From Rhodanobacter sp. C06 (GTDB lineage: Bacteria; Pseudomonadota; Gammaproteobacteria; Xanthomonadales; Rhodanobacteraceae), in assembly GCF_002001105.1 (NCBI RefSeq), contig NZ_MUNP01000038.1, positions 90,049 to 154,048 of the forward strand: a DNA stretch of 64,000 nucleotides, given 5' to 3'. Below are positions 8,710 to 18,309 of the stretch, piece by piece. Each line of letters opens with the position of its first letter. Position 1 is the first letter of the stretch. The translations under genes were made by a program, and so were the position numbers. The notes below the pieces were generated by a model. It saw nothing but the letters and a program-made list of their open reading frames with translations. It ran no database searches and was not told the DNA's origin.

Positions 8710-11055
8710 ATGCGATTCGATCGGTTGCAGCAGAAGCGCCATTGCCTAAGCCTGGCCATAGCCGTTGCCTTGCTTGGCCCCTTTGCTGCAACGGCGCAGC
8801 CATCTCCCCTGGATGGCGGCGATCCCGCGACAGGGACTGCCGTGAGCGGCGGATTGGCACAGAGCCAAGTGCCCGTGATCGACACCAAGGCGAAACGTGG
8901 CCAGCATGCGCAGCCCGCATCCAGCAGCACGGCGCCCATCGATCTGGGAACAGTGGTGGTCACCGCGAACAAGCGCAGCGAGCTGCTGCAGAGCGTGCCG
9001 ATGGCCGTGTCGGCGGTTTCCGGCGATGACCTTCGCCGCGAAGGCGCCAACAGCTTCGCCGACTACGCGACCCAGATACCCGGGCTCAACCTCGTCTCCA
9101 CCGCGTCGGGGCAAACCCAGCTGGTGTTGCGCGGCATCACTTCGGGCAGCGGGCAGGCCAATTCAAGCGTAAGCACCTATATCGACGATGCGCCGTACGG
9201 CTCCAGCACGGTGTATGCCCTCGGCGGCCTGCTGACCCCGGACCTCGATCCGGCCGATATCGAGCGCATCGAGGTGCTGCGCGGTCCGCAGGGCACGCTG
9301 TACGGCGCGAACTCGCTGGGCGGGCTGGTGAAGTTCGTCACCGCACCGCCGGACGCCACTCGCGCCTACGGTCGCGCCACGGTCGGCTACAGCAGTGTGA
9401 GCGGGGGCGGCACCGGCTTCACCGAGCGCGCCATGTTCAATGTCCCCCTGATCCAGGACAAGCTGGCGCTGCGGGTGAATGCCTATCACCGCGACGACCC
9501 CGGCTACATCGACAACGTGGCTACCGGCAAATCCGAGGTCAACGAAGCCAAGGTCGACGGCGGCCGCGCGCAGGTATTGTGGACGCCTGCCGACAAGGTA
9601 TCGGTGCGCTTCTCGGCGCTGGCACAGAACCTCAGTGGCGACGGCCTGGCCAATGCGGGCGTGGAAGTGGACCCGGCCACGCTCCAGCCCGTCTATGGCT
9701 ATCAGAAGCAGAGCCGCGCCGCGGGCACCGGCCTGTTCAAGGTCAAGTATCGCCTCTATGACCTCGCGATCAACGCGGATCTCGGCTGGGCCACGCTGGT
9801 GTCGTCGAGCAGTTACGGCACGCAGAAAGTCAATCAGGATCAGGACGTCACCGCCGCATATGGTCCGCTGCTCAATCCCGCCTTCGGTCTGGCCAATGGC
9901 GGGTATTCGATCAGCGACCCGGTCACCCTCGGGAAGTTCACTCAGGAGTTGCGACTGGAATCGCCAGCGGAGCAGACGCTGGCGTGGCGCGCGGGCGTGT
10001 TCTACACGCGCGAAAACACCACGAATCACCAAACCATCAATGTCTTCGATGCGACCACCGGGGCACCGATCGACCTGCCCAGCCTGGCCGAGATTTCCAT
10101 CGGTCCCGGCATCTTCAAGGAGTGGGCCGGCTACGCCGATGTGACCTGGCACGCCACCTCGCAGCTGAGCGTGCTGGTGGGCGCGCGCTATACCCACGAC
10201 AGCACCTCGTACACGCAGACGGGCAGCGGCCTGTTGACGGGGGACAGCCAGTTCACCAGCCGCAGCACGGATACGCCAACCACCTTCTTGCTCAACCCCA
10301 GTTTCAAGTTCACCGACAACCTGATGGCCTATGCGCGCGTGGCGTCGGGGTTTCGCCCCGGCGGCGCCAACGTAGGCGTGCCGCCCGGCCTGGGCGCCCC
10401 GGCGAGCTTCAAGCCGGACAAGCTGACCAGCTATGAACTCGGGTTCAAATCCACCTTGCTGGATCGGCGCATGGTCTTCGACGCCGATGTGTTCTACATC
10501 GACTGGAACCAGATCCAGCTTGCGTCCACGGCCGGCGGCTTCAGCTTCCTCGGCAACGGCGGCAAGGCGAAGAGCCAGGGCGTGGAGGCCAGCTGGAAAT
10601 ACGAGCCCGCGCGTGGCTTGGTGCTGTCGGCGAACGCCAGCTGGACCGACGCGAAACTGACGGCGGATACGCCGGCAGGCCTGTACGGCTACAACGGCGA
10701 TCGCCTGCCGTGGGTGCCGAAGTGGAATGCCAACGCGGGCGTGGACTACGACTTCCCGCTGGGCAACGGCTGGTCGGGTTTTGTCGGTGGAAGCTATCGG
10801 TATGTCGGCGCGCGCATGACGGATTTCCTGTCTGCGCCGGGGCCGCGCTTTTCGGTGCCGGCCTATCACGGCATCGATCTGCACGCCGGGACCTATGTCG
10901 GCGACTGGACGATCCGGGCTTACGTCAAGAACGTGACCAACGCGCATGGCATCACCGCGCTGTCTTCGGAAACCACCGACCCGCGGGGCGCTCCGTTCGC
11001 CGCGTCCTATGTGCCGCCGCGCGCCTTCGGCGTGACGGTCGGCCTGGACTTCTGA
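8710..11055 (+). CDS. TonB-dependent outer-membrane receptor
   Basis: 781-residue receptor that should import a ligand across the outer membrane using TonB energy. A signal peptide covers residues 1-29 (cut after ATA). A linker of about 45 residues leads to a TonB-box-like DLGTVVVTA (78-86). The plug domain has VPMAVSAVSGDDL, LRGITSG and RIEVLRGPQGTLYGANSLGG, and a beta barrel ends in the terminal Phe (TVGLDF). The IERIEVLRGPQGTLYG form groups it with receptors annotated for iron complexes. The downstream peptidase, epimerase and peptide-transporter genes point instead to peptides or peptidoglycan fragments. It is the first gene of a co-directional locus reaching 18164; the next start lies 26 bp after its stop. 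Confidence 0.93.
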   Translation: MRFDRLQQKRHCLSLAIAVALLGPFAATAQPSPLDGGDPATGTAVSGGLAQSQVPVIDTKAKRGQHAQPASSSTAPIDLGTVVVTANKRSELLQSVPMAVSAVSGDDLRREGANSFADYATQIPGLNLVSTASGQTQLVLRGITSGSGQANSSVSTYIDDAPYGSSTVYALGGLLTPDLDPADIERIEVLRGPQGTLYGANSLGGLVKFVTAPPDATRAYGRATVGYSSVSGGGTGFTERAMFNVPLIQDKLALRVNAYHRDDPGYIDNVATGKSEVNEAKVDGGRAQVLWTPADKVSVRFSALAQNLSGDGLANAGVEVDPATLQPVYGYQKQSRAAGTGLFKVKYRLYDLAINADLGWATLVSSSSYGTQKVNQDQDVTAAYGPLLNPAFGLANGGYSISDPVTLGKFTQELRLESPAEQTLAWRAGVFYTRENTTNHQTINVFDATTGAPIDLPSLAEISIGPGIFKEWAGYADVTWHATSQLSVLVGARYTHDSTSYTQTGSGLLTGDSQFTSRSTDTPTTFLLNPSFKFTDNLMAYARVASGFRPGGANVGVPPGLGAPASFKPDKLTSYELGFKSTLLDRRMVFDADVFYIDWNQIQLASTAGGFSFLGNGGKAKSQGVEASWKYEPARGLVLSANASWTDAKLTADTPAGLYGYNGDRLPWVPKWNANAGVDYDFPLGNGWSGFVGGSYRYVGARMTDFLSAPGPRFSVPAYHGIDLHAGTYVGDWTIRAYVKNVTNAHGITALSSETTDPRGAPFAASYVPPRAFGVTVGLDF

Positions 11056-11081
11056 ACATGACTCATCGGAGTAACCGCGTC

Positions 11082-13058
11082 ATGAATCGTCCTGTGAAAT
11101 TCCTCGCATCGCTGGTCGCGACCTGCATCGCCGGGCTGGCGATGGCGCAGGTGCCTGCGCCCGCGCCGGTCATCGCTGATCCGGTCGCGACCACCAGCGC
11201 CCAGCCGCCTGCGCTCACCACCGCGGACCTGTCGAGCTTCCTCGATGGCCTGGTGCCGTTCGCGCTGCAGCGTGGCGACGTGGCCGGCGGCGTGATCTCG
11301 GTGGTCAAGAACGGTCAGGTGATCTTCGCCAAGGGTTACGGCTACAACAACCTGGAGAAGCGCACGGTACCGTCCCCCGCGGACACGCTGTTCCGCATCG
11401 GCTCCACCTCCAAGCTGTTCACCTGGACGGCGGTGATGCAGCAGGTGCAGGCAGGCAAGCTGAACCTGGACAGCGACGTCAACGAGTATCTCGACTTCAA
11501 GATCCCGCCGTACCAGGGCAAGCCGATCACGCTGCGCAACCTGATGACGCACAGCCCGGGGTTCGAAGACACCGCGCGCGACCTCATTTCCACCGACGGC
11601 AAGCCGGTCGACCTGGAGCGTTACCTGAAAGCGCACCTGCCAGCGCGGATTTTCCCGCCGGGTCAGGTGGTGGCGTATTCCAACTATGGTTGCGGCCTGG
11701 CCGGTTATATCGTGCAGCGCGTGTCCGGTCAGGACTTCGACGACTACGTCGAGCAGCACATCTTCAAGCCGTTGGACATGCAGCACTCCACGTTCCGGCA
11801 GCCCCTGCCGGCACGGCTGGCGCCGCTGATGGCCGACAGCTACGACAAGGCCTCCGGCGGCAAGCTGAAGCCGTTCGAGATCGTCGATCCGGCGCCGGCC
11901 GGCGCGATGAGCTCGACGGCGTTGGACGTGGCGCACTTCATGATCGCCCAGCTGCATGGCGGCAGCTATGCCGGCGGCCAGATCCTGACGCCGGCCACGA
12001 CCACCCTGATGCATACCCCGCAACGCACCGAAGCGCCGGGCTTGAACGGCTTTGCGCTGGGCTTCTACCAGGAGAACCGCAACGGCCAGGTCATCATCGG
12101 CCATGCCGGCGATACGGACTACTTCCACACGGACTTGCACCTGCTGCTGGATGCGGATGTCGGCGTCTTCATGTCGTTCAACAGCGCCGGCAACGAAGGC
12201 GGCGCCGAGGTGATCCGTGCCGCGATCTTCGATGCCTTCCTCGACCGCTACTTCCCGGTCGCGCCGCCGCATGCACCCACGGTGGCCACGGCCAAGGTCG
12301 ATGCCGCGCGGGTTGCGGGCTGGTATCTCGCCAGCCGCCGCAACGAAAGCGCCTTGCGGATGCTGTATGCGCTGACCCAGACCAAGGTGTCGGCCTTGCC
12401 CGACGGCACGATCCTGAGCGCGCCTTTCATGAATCTATCCGGCGCGCCGATGCACTGGCGCGAGGTGGGGCCGCTAAAGTACCGGCAGGTGGACGGCCCT
12501 TACCACATGGACTTCGTCGCGGATGCGAATGGCGACATCCGTTACTGGGCCACCGACTCCTTGCCGCCGGTGATGGTCTTCCAGTCGGTGACCGGACTGC
12601 GTGCGTTGGGCAGCATCGAAGTATGGGGCACGCTGTCGCTGCTGTTGCTGCTGGGCACCTTGCTGAGCTGGCTGTGCGGCTGGCTGGTGCGCCGGCACTT
12701 CGGCCGGCGGCTCACGCTGGATGCCCGGCAACGCCGTTTCCGCCTGTGGTCGCGGTTGGGCGTGCTGGTGCTGTTCGCCACGTTGCTCGGCTGGCTGATC
12801 CTGATGGTGGCGATGTCCGCCGACCAGAGCCTCCTGCTGGAAGGCGGCGTGACGCCCTTGCTGTACCTGCTTTACGCAGCGGGCGTGCTGGCATTGCTGG
12901 GCGCGGCAGCTGTAGTGATCCACACGGTACGCAGCTGGATGGCGCCGCGCCGCGGTCGCTGGGTGCTGGCGGGCGAAACCCTGCTGGCGCTGGCGGCGAT
13001 CTACCTGGCGTGGCTGATCCTGGCGCTCAGGATGGTCAGCTTCAACGCCCATTACTGA
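11082..13058 (+). CDS. Secreted class C beta-lactamase-fold serine hydrolase with C-terminal membrane helices
   Basis: 658-residue S12-type hydrolase (AmpC/DD-peptidase/esterase fold). A signal peptide covers residues 1-22. The nucleophile motif SxxK is S108-T-S-K111, the second motif Y199-S-N201, and the third motif HAG at 341-343 replaces KTG. After the catalytic domain, a linker segment leads to four hydrophobic helices from about residue 510 to the end. The enzyme is thus tethered to the inner membrane with its active site in the periplasm. Likely substrates are D-amino-acid-containing peptides or esters; beta-lactam resistance is not implied. The ATG at 11082 is chosen for its GGAG site and signal peptide; another ATG 24 bp upstream (11058) is possible. 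Confidence 0.88.
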   Translation: MNRPVKFLASLVATCIAGLAMAQVPAPAPVIADPVATTSAQPPALTTADLSSFLDGLVPFALQRGDVAGGVISVVKNGQVIFAKGYGYNNLEKRTVPSPADTLFRIGSTSKLFTWTAVMQQVQAGKLNLDSDVNEYLDFKIPPYQGKPITLRNLMTHSPGFEDTARDLISTDGKPVDLERYLKAHLPARIFPPGQVVAYSNYGCGLAGYIVQRVSGQDFDDYVEQHIFKPLDMQHSTFRQPLPARLAPLMADSYDKASGGKLKPFEIVDPAPAGAMSSTALDVAHFMIAQLHGGSYAGGQILTPATTTLMHTPQRTEAPGLNGFALGFYQENRNGQVIIGHAGDTDYFHTDLHLLLDADVGVFMSFNSAGNEGGAEVIRAAIFDAFLDRYFPVAPPHAPTVATAKVDAARVAGWYLASRRNESALRMLYALTQTKVSALPDGTILSAPFMNLSGAPMHWREVGPLKYRQVDGPYHMDFVADANGDIRYWATDSLPPVMVFQSVTGLRALGSIEVWGTLSLLLLLGTLLSWLCGWLVRRHFGRRLTLDARQRRFRLWSRLGVLVLFATLLGWLILMVAMSADQSLLLEGGVTPLLYLLYAAGVLALLGAAAVVIHTVRSWMAPRRGRWVLAGETLLALAAIYLAWLILALRMVSFNAHY

Positions 13059-13119
13059 TGACTCCGTTCGCGCGGCGGCGGATCGGCGCCCCCGCGCACT
13101 CCATCCCGGGAAGGCACGC

Positions 13120-14166
13120 ATGACTATCCACGACGGCGGGCGGCTGCGCCTGCGGGCGACGCCCAAGCGCTGGGCGATCGAGGCACCGTTCCACATCACC
13201 GGTTACACCTTTACCGCGTTCGATGCGCTGATCGTCGAACTGATCGACGAGCAGGGCCGGGTGGGACTCAGCGAGGCGCAGGGTGTCTACTACCATCAGG
13301 ACACCTCGACCTCGATGCTGGCGCAGGTCGAGGCGATGCGCGTGCGGATCGAGGCAGGCATCACTCGCGCAGAGCTGCAGGCGCTGCTGCCGGCAGGCGG
13401 CGCGCGCAACGCACTGGACTGCGCCTTGTGGGACCTCGAAGCCAAGCGTGCCGGCAAGCCCGTCTGGGAGCTCGCCGGGCAGGCGGCGCCGAGGTCGCTG
13501 CGCACCACCTACACGCTGAGCGCGGAGGAGCCGGCCGCGATGGCCCATCGCGCCGAGGCCTATGCGCAGGCGAGGGCGATCAAGCTCAAACTCACCGGTG
13601 ACGACCGCAATGCCGAGCGCGTGCTGGCCGTGCGCAAGGCCCGTCCGGATGCGTGGCTGATGGTCGATGCCAACCAGGGTTTCACGCGCGAGTCGTTCGC
13701 GCGCCTGTTGCCCACGCTGGTGGAGGCGCGGGTGGATGTGGTCGAGCAACCGTTCCCGGTGGGCAACGAAGCGTGGCTGGACGGCCTTGAGCGGCCGATC
13801 CGCATCGCCGCGGACGAAAGCGTGCAGGATCGCGGCGACCTGCCCAAGTTGGTGGGCCGCGTCGACGTGATCAACATCAAGTTGGACAAGTGTGGCGGGC
13901 TGACCGAGGCGCTGGCCATGGCCAAGGAAGCGCGCAGGCTGGGCTTCGGGTTGATGGTCGGCAACATGGGCGGCTCGTCGCTGGCGATGGGGCCCGCCTT
14001 CGTGGTGGGCCAGCTGTGCGACGTGGTGGATCTCGACGGCCCGCTCGGCCTGCTGATCGATTACTCGCCGTCGGTGGTGTACGAGGATGGCGCCATCTGG
14101 TGTTCCGAGGCACTCTGGGGCGGCGCGGCGGCCGTGCCGGCCTGGCCGGACATGAGCGGTCACTGA
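13120..14166 (+). CDS. Dipeptide epimerase, enolase superfamily (L-Ala-D/L-Glu epimerase type)
   Basis: 348-residue member of the mandelate racemase/muconate lactonising group. The two catalytic lysines are K157 in IKLKLTG and K254 in INIKLDKCGG. The Mg2+ ligands are D183 in VDANQGF, E209 in VEQP and D232 in ADES. This set, with the KxK motif and a 1,1-proton transfer design, is that of dipeptide epimerases such as YcjG/YkfB, which convert L-Ala-D-Glu from murein peptides into L-Ala-L-Glu. Specificity inside the family varies widely (cationic, hydrophobic and other dipeptides), so the substrate is inferred from context only. No signal peptide is seen; it should be cytosolic. GGGAAGG precedes the start. 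Confidence 0.9.
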   Translation: MTIHDGGRLRLRATPKRWAIEAPFHITGYTFTAFDALIVELIDEQGRVGLSEAQGVYYHQDTSTSMLAQVEAMRVRIEAGITRAELQALLPAGGARNALDCALWDLEAKRAGKPVWELAGQAAPRSLRTTYTLSAEEPAAMAHRAEAYAQARAIKLKLTGDDRNAERVLAVRKARPDAWLMVDANQGFTRESFARLLPTLVEARVDVVEQPFPVGNEAWLDGLERPIRIAADESVQDRGDLPKLVGRVDVINIKLDKCGGLTEALAMAKEARRLGFGLMVGNMGGSSLAMGPAFVVGQLCDVVDLDGPLGLLIDYSPSVVYEDGAIWCSEALWGGAAAVPAWPDMSGH

Positions 14167-14183
14167 GGAGAACCGTCCACGTG

Positions 14184-15506
14184 ATGCCCTTGGCCGTGCC
14201 CCCGTCCAACGAGAAGAGCTGGTTCGGCCATCCGCGCGGCCTGACCATCCTGTTCCTCACCGAAATGTGGGAGATGTTCTCCTTCTTCGGCATGCGCGCG
14301 ATCCTGGTCTATTACATGACCATGCACCTGGACTTCGGCCAGGAGTACGCCTCGCTGGTGTATGGCACGTACGCGGCCTTCGTCTACTTCACGCCGGTGT
14401 TCGGCGGCATGCTGGCCGACCGCTGGCTGGGCAAGGACCGCGCGGTGGTGATCGGCGGCGCGACGATGGCGCTCGGCCATTTCATGATGTCGTACGAGGC
14501 GCTGTTCTATCCGGCGCTGTGCATGATCGCGCTGGGCAACGGCCTGTTCCTGCCCAGCCTCGCCAGCCAGATCGAAGGCCTGTATCGCCACGGCGACGCA
14601 CGCAGCAAGAGCGCTTACAGCATCTATTACGTGGGCGTGAACCTGGGCGGTTTCCTGGCGCCGCTGGTGTGCGGCACCCTGGGCGAAGCCTATGGCTGGC
14701 ACTGGGGGTTCACCGCGGCAGGCATCGGCATGCTGCTGTCGCTGGTGATCTACCTCGCCGGACGCCGCCATCTGCCGCGGGAGCCGGCGCGTGGCGCCGA
14801 GGCGCGCGCGGCACGCCCACCGATGGACCGGGCAGCGCGCGACCGCTTCGCGTTGCTGATCGGGATCGCCGCAATCGTGGTGATTTTTCGCGGCGCCTAC
14901 GAGCAGAACGGCAATACCATCGCGCTGTGGGCCGATACCGGCATCGACCGGCAACTGGCATCGGGCTGGGCGATACCGATGACCTGGTTCCAGTCGATCA
15001 ACTCGCTGGCGGTGTTCATCTTCACGCCCGTCCTCGTGGCACGCTGGACGCGACTGGCGAAGCGAGGCGTGGATACGCCGTTGCTGGCGCGCATGGCATT
15101 CGGCGCAACGATCGTCGGCGCATCGTACGTGGCCTTGGGCATGGTGGCGGCCTGGAGCGAGGCGCATGGCGTGCGCGCCAGTTGGGTGTGGCTGTTCGTC
15201 TGGTTCGTGGTATTCACCATCGGCGAGTTGTACATCTTGCCGGTGGGCCTGGCGCTGTTCGGGCGCATGGCCCCGGAAGGCTTTCGCGCCACCAGCATCG
15301 CCACCTGGTTCTTCGCCGGTTTCTTCGGCAACCTGCTGGCCGGTGCACTGGGCACCTTGTGGAGCCAGATGAACCACGGTCTGTTCTTCGTGCTGATCGG
15401 CGCGGTTTCGGGCTTGTCCGCCGTGCTTTTGTATATGCTCAGCCGGCGCCATCGCGGCGTGGGACAACAGGGAGAAATCGACGGCACCGCGGTGCCGGCC
15501 CGATGA
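14184..15506 (+). CDS. POT/PTR family proton-coupled peptide transporter
   Basis: 440-residue major-facilitator protein with about twelve hydrophobic helices. The N-terminal signature FLTEMWEMFSFFGMRAILV is that of POT di/tripeptide symporters, and the later GGMLADRWLGKDRAVVIGG and YSIYYVGVNLGGFLAPL match the family loops. The usual ExxER(F)xYYG motif of helix 1 reads EMWEMFSFFG. The charged Arg/Lys important for proton coupling is replaced by Met, and both Tyr by Phe. It probably brings di- or tripeptides into the cytosol for the epimerase encoded just upstream. GAGGAG lies upstream; a GTG at 14181 directly before the ATG could also serve as start. Confidence 0.9.
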   Translation: MPLAVPPSNEKSWFGHPRGLTILFLTEMWEMFSFFGMRAILVYYMTMHLDFGQEYASLVYGTYAAFVYFTPVFGGMLADRWLGKDRAVVIGGATMALGHFMMSYEALFYPALCMIALGNGLFLPSLASQIEGLYRHGDARSKSAYSIYYVGVNLGGFLAPLVCGTLGEAYGWHWGFTAAGIGMLLSLVIYLAGRRHLPREPARGAEARAARPPMDRAARDRFALLIGIAAIVVIFRGAYEQNGNTIALWADTGIDRQLASGWAIPMTWFQSINSLAVFIFTPVLVARWTRLAKRGVDTPLLARMAFGATIVGASYVALGMVAAWSEAHGVRASWVWLFVWFVVFTIGELYILPVGLALFGRMAPEGFRATSIATWFFAGFFGNLLAGALGTLWSQMNHGLFFVLIGAVSGLSAVLLYMLSRRHRGVGQQGEIDGTAVPAR

Positions 15507-15516
15507 GCTTGCGCCG

Positions 15517-16461
15517 ATGATCAAAGACCTGCAGAACAAGCTGAAGAGCCGCTGGGACACGTTCACCCCGTCCGAGCAGAAAATCGCCACCTGCCTGTTG
15601 CAGAACCCCGGCGGCATCCCGTTCGAGACCGCCGCGTCGCTGGGTCAGCGCGTAGGCGTCAGTGCGATGACGGTGGGGCGTTTCCTGCGCAACCTCGGCT
15701 ACGCCGGCTTCAATGAGTTGAAAGCGGAGCTGCGCGGCGATGCGCCGTGGCTGCAGTTGTACCGGAACCCGGACGTGGCGGGCGATCCCGCGACGATGTC
15801 CGAAAGCCTGAAAGCCGAGATCCGCGGCATCACGACGGCGCACGCGTTGACCCGCACGCCGGAGTGGAACGCGGTGGTCAAGCTGCTGGTGGACGCCGAT
15901 CGCGTCTCGGTCGCCAGTTTTCACCAGGGCCGTTTTCTCGGGCTGGGGTTTGCCAGCCTGATGCAGCACGTCAAGCCGCGCACGCGCTTCGATGAAGGTC
16001 TGGATGGCGCCTATACCGACCTGCTGCTCGATTCCACCGGAAAGAGTTGCGTATTGCTGATCGATTTCCGGCGCTATTCGCGGCACTTCCGCATTCTGGC
16101 CGAAGAGTGCGCGGCGCGCGGCATCCCGCTGGCCATCATCACCGACAGTCAGTGCTACTGGGCGCGCCAGCTCACCGACAAGGTGCTGATGCTGCCGGCC
16201 GAGATGGAGCGGCCGTGGCACAACTTCACCGCCGCCATGAGCTTGCTGAGCCTGCTGATCGGCGCGGTCACGCGCACGCAGGGCGACATGTTCGATCGCA
16301 TCGGCGACATCACGCAGCTGCGCCAGAAACTGGTGGGCTATGTCGAGGCGCCGCCCGTTGTCGACAGGCGGAAGGCGGCTTCATCCATGAAAGGGCCGCA
16401 AGCGGTCGCTGCCAAGACGAGCGGCACGCCGGGCAAGCGCCGCAGCAAACCCGGAACCTGA
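15517..16461 (+). CDS. MurR/RpiR family transcriptional regulator
   Basis: 314-residue regulator: N-terminal HTH_6 domain (about 1-80, with VGVSAMTVGRFLRNLGYAGF as recognition region) and a SIS sugar-phosphate-binding domain (about 125-260). The family includes MurR, which senses MurNAc-6-phosphate. A Lys/Arg-rich tail of about 35 residues follows. The start lies 10 bp after the transporter stop, so it is in the same transcript. It may control the promoter at 8621-8666. In this context it suggests that a peptidoglycan-derived sugar phosphate signals substrate availability, which is an inference. Confidence 0.9.
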   Translation: MIKDLQNKLKSRWDTFTPSEQKIATCLLQNPGGIPFETAASLGQRVGVSAMTVGRFLRNLGYAGFNELKAELRGDAPWLQLYRNPDVAGDPATMSESLKAEIRGITTAHALTRTPEWNAVVKLLVDADRVSVASFHQGRFLGLGFASLMQHVKPRTRFDEGLDGAYTDLLLDSTGKSCVLLIDFRRYSRHFRILAEECAARGIPLAIITDSQCYWARQLTDKVLMLPAEMERPWHNFTAAMSLLSLLIGAVTRTQGDMFDRIGDITQLRQKLVGYVEAPPVVDRRKAASSMKGPQAVAAKTSGTPGKRRSKPGT

Positions 16462-16526
16462 CGGCATCCGCTGTGCCGACGGCGCGGCCGTCGGCAGCGG
16501 GCAACGCCATCGAACAGGACACACCG

Positions 16527-18164
16527 ATGATCCATCGATTCCGCAAGCCTGGCCTGCCGCATGCCGGCCCAATCCGCTGGCGCACCACGGTCGTGCTCAC
16601 ACTGGTCATGCTGCTGTCCTTGCGCATCGGCCAGGCAACGCCGGCCCGCGCCGTATCTCCGCCGGCACTGGATGCCTACGCTACCAAGGTCATGCAGACA
16701 TTCGGCACGCCGGGCATGGCGGCGGTAATCGTCGATGGCGACAAGACCGCCACCCATGCCTGGGGCGTGCGCAAGCTGGGCGCTAGTGCCAGGGTGGATG
16801 CGCACACCATCTTCCCGATCGGCTCCAACACCAAGGCGTTCACGACCGCGGCGCTGGCGATCCTGGTCGATGAAGGCAAGCTGCACTGGGACGATCGTGT
16901 GGCGGACAAGCTGCCGGGATTTCGCATGTACGACGCCTACGCGTCCAGCGAGATGACCGTCACCGACCTGCTCGTGCATCGCAGCGGGCTGGGCCTGGGC
17001 GAAGGCGACCTGATGATGTTCCCGACCACCAGCCGCACCCGCGCGGAACTGGTGCACGACATCCGCTACCTGAAGCCCGCGCATTCGTTCCGCGGTGGCT
17101 ACGACTACGACAACGTGCTGTATATCGTGGCGGGGCAGCTGATCGAGGCCGTCTCCGGCCAGCGCTGGGAGGACTTCGTGCAGCAGCACATTCTCGGTCC
17201 GCTGCAGATGCGCGATACGCGGACCAGCATCGACGCGCACACCGCCGACGAGGTGGCGCTGCATGCGAAGAACACCACGCCGGTGCGCGGCGTCGGCAAG
17301 CAGTCGGTGCTCGCCACGGTGATGACCGGCAGCGTGTTCGCGCCGGCCGGTGCGTTGCGAGTCAGCGCGGCTGACATGGGTCGCTGGCTGCGGCTGCAAC
17401 TGGACCGCGGACGGCTGGACGGCGGCAAGCGGCTGTTCAGCGCGGCGTCGGCGCAGATGCTGTGGACGCCGCAAACGCTGATCCCGATTTCACCGATGCC
17501 GCCCGAAGTCGCACTGGCGCAGCCGCAATTCGATGCCTACGCGCTGGGCCTTGAAGTGCAGGACTATCGCGGCCACAAGATCATCACCCATCTCGGCGGC
17601 GTGCTGGGCGGCGTGTCGGCGGTGGTGATCATTCCGGAAAAGCATGCGGCCTTCGCCATCATGCTCAACTCCGAGGACATCGGCGCCTTGTTCGCGATGC
17701 GCGAGCATTTGCTCGATACCTTGCTGGGTCTGCCTTCGCCGGACTGGATCGCCGGCTACAAGCAGATGTTCGACGACATCCACGCCGGCGCCGCCGAGGC
17801 GGTGCGCAAGCATGGCGCGAGCATGCATCCGCAGCGCGGTCCGTCGTTGCCGTTGTCCGGGTACGCGGGCGTCTACCGCGATCCGTGGTACGGCACCGCC
17901 ACGATCAGCCAGGACAAGGCTCGCGGTGGCACGCTGGACATCGGCTTCGATCGTTCGCCCGGCATGCACGGCACGCTGGAGCATGTGCAATACGACACCT
18001 TCCGCACGCACTGGGCGATGCCCGATGTGGAGGATGCCTACGTCACCTTCGCGCTCAGACCCGACGGCAGCATCGACCGGATGACGATGCAGGCGATCTC
18101 GCCGGTGGCCGATTTCAGCTGGGATTACCAGGACCTTCGCTTCGTTCCGGTGGCCACGCACTAG
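16527..18164 (+). CDS. Secreted serine hydrolase (beta-lactamase fold) with C-terminal DUF3471-like domain
   Basis: 545-residue S12-type hydrolase. An N-terminal hydrophobic segment (about 20-36) acts as a long signal peptide. The motifs are S100-N-T-K103, Y194-D-N196 and an HLGG third motif (near 353). From about residue 445, the segment with YAGVYRDPWYGTATI is a lipocalin-like DUF3471 domain, as in Pab87-type peptidases that act on D-amino-acid-containing peptides. It differs from the first hydrolase of the locus in lacking C-terminal membrane helices, so it should be free in the periplasm. It is the last gene of the locus, with a remnant and a terminator following. Confidence 0.88.
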   Translation: MIHRFRKPGLPHAGPIRWRTTVVLTLVMLLSLRIGQATPARAVSPPALDAYATKVMQTFGTPGMAAVIVDGDKTATHAWGVRKLGASARVDAHTIFPIGSNTKAFTTAALAILVDEGKLHWDDRVADKLPGFRMYDAYASSEMTVTDLLVHRSGLGLGEGDLMMFPTTSRTRAELVHDIRYLKPAHSFRGGYDYDNVLYIVAGQLIEAVSGQRWEDFVQQHILGPLQMRDTRTSIDAHTADEVALHAKNTTPVRGVGKQSVLATVMTGSVFAPAGALRVSAADMGRWLRLQLDRGRLDGGKRLFSAASAQMLWTPQTLIPISPMPPEVALAQPQFDAYALGLEVQDYRGHKIITHLGGVLGGVSAVVIIPEKHAAFAIMLNSEDIGALFAMREHLLDTLLGLPSPDWIAGYKQMFDDIHAGAAEAVRKHGASMHPQRGPSLPLSGYAGVYRDPWYGTATISQDKARGGTLDIGFDRSPGMHGTLEHVQYDTFRTHWAMPDVEDAYVTFALRPDGSIDRMTMQAISPVADFSWDYQDLRFVPVATH

Positions 18165-18309
18165 CCAGCCTTGGTGGTATCGCCGGGGCATGGATCGCAT
18201 CAGGCGCGAAGATCGCCTGCGCACGCACGGCGTGCCGCTGGCGTGCCGTTTCTCGCGCAGGAACTGGCGGCGTGGTGATCCTGGTCTTGCCAATGGGTGC
18301 CAGCCTGGA

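Noticed and set aside
10710..11081. N-terminal extension of the first serine hydrolase by 124 residues
   Set aside because: It overlaps the TonB receptor gene out of frame, and the signal peptide begins at 11082.
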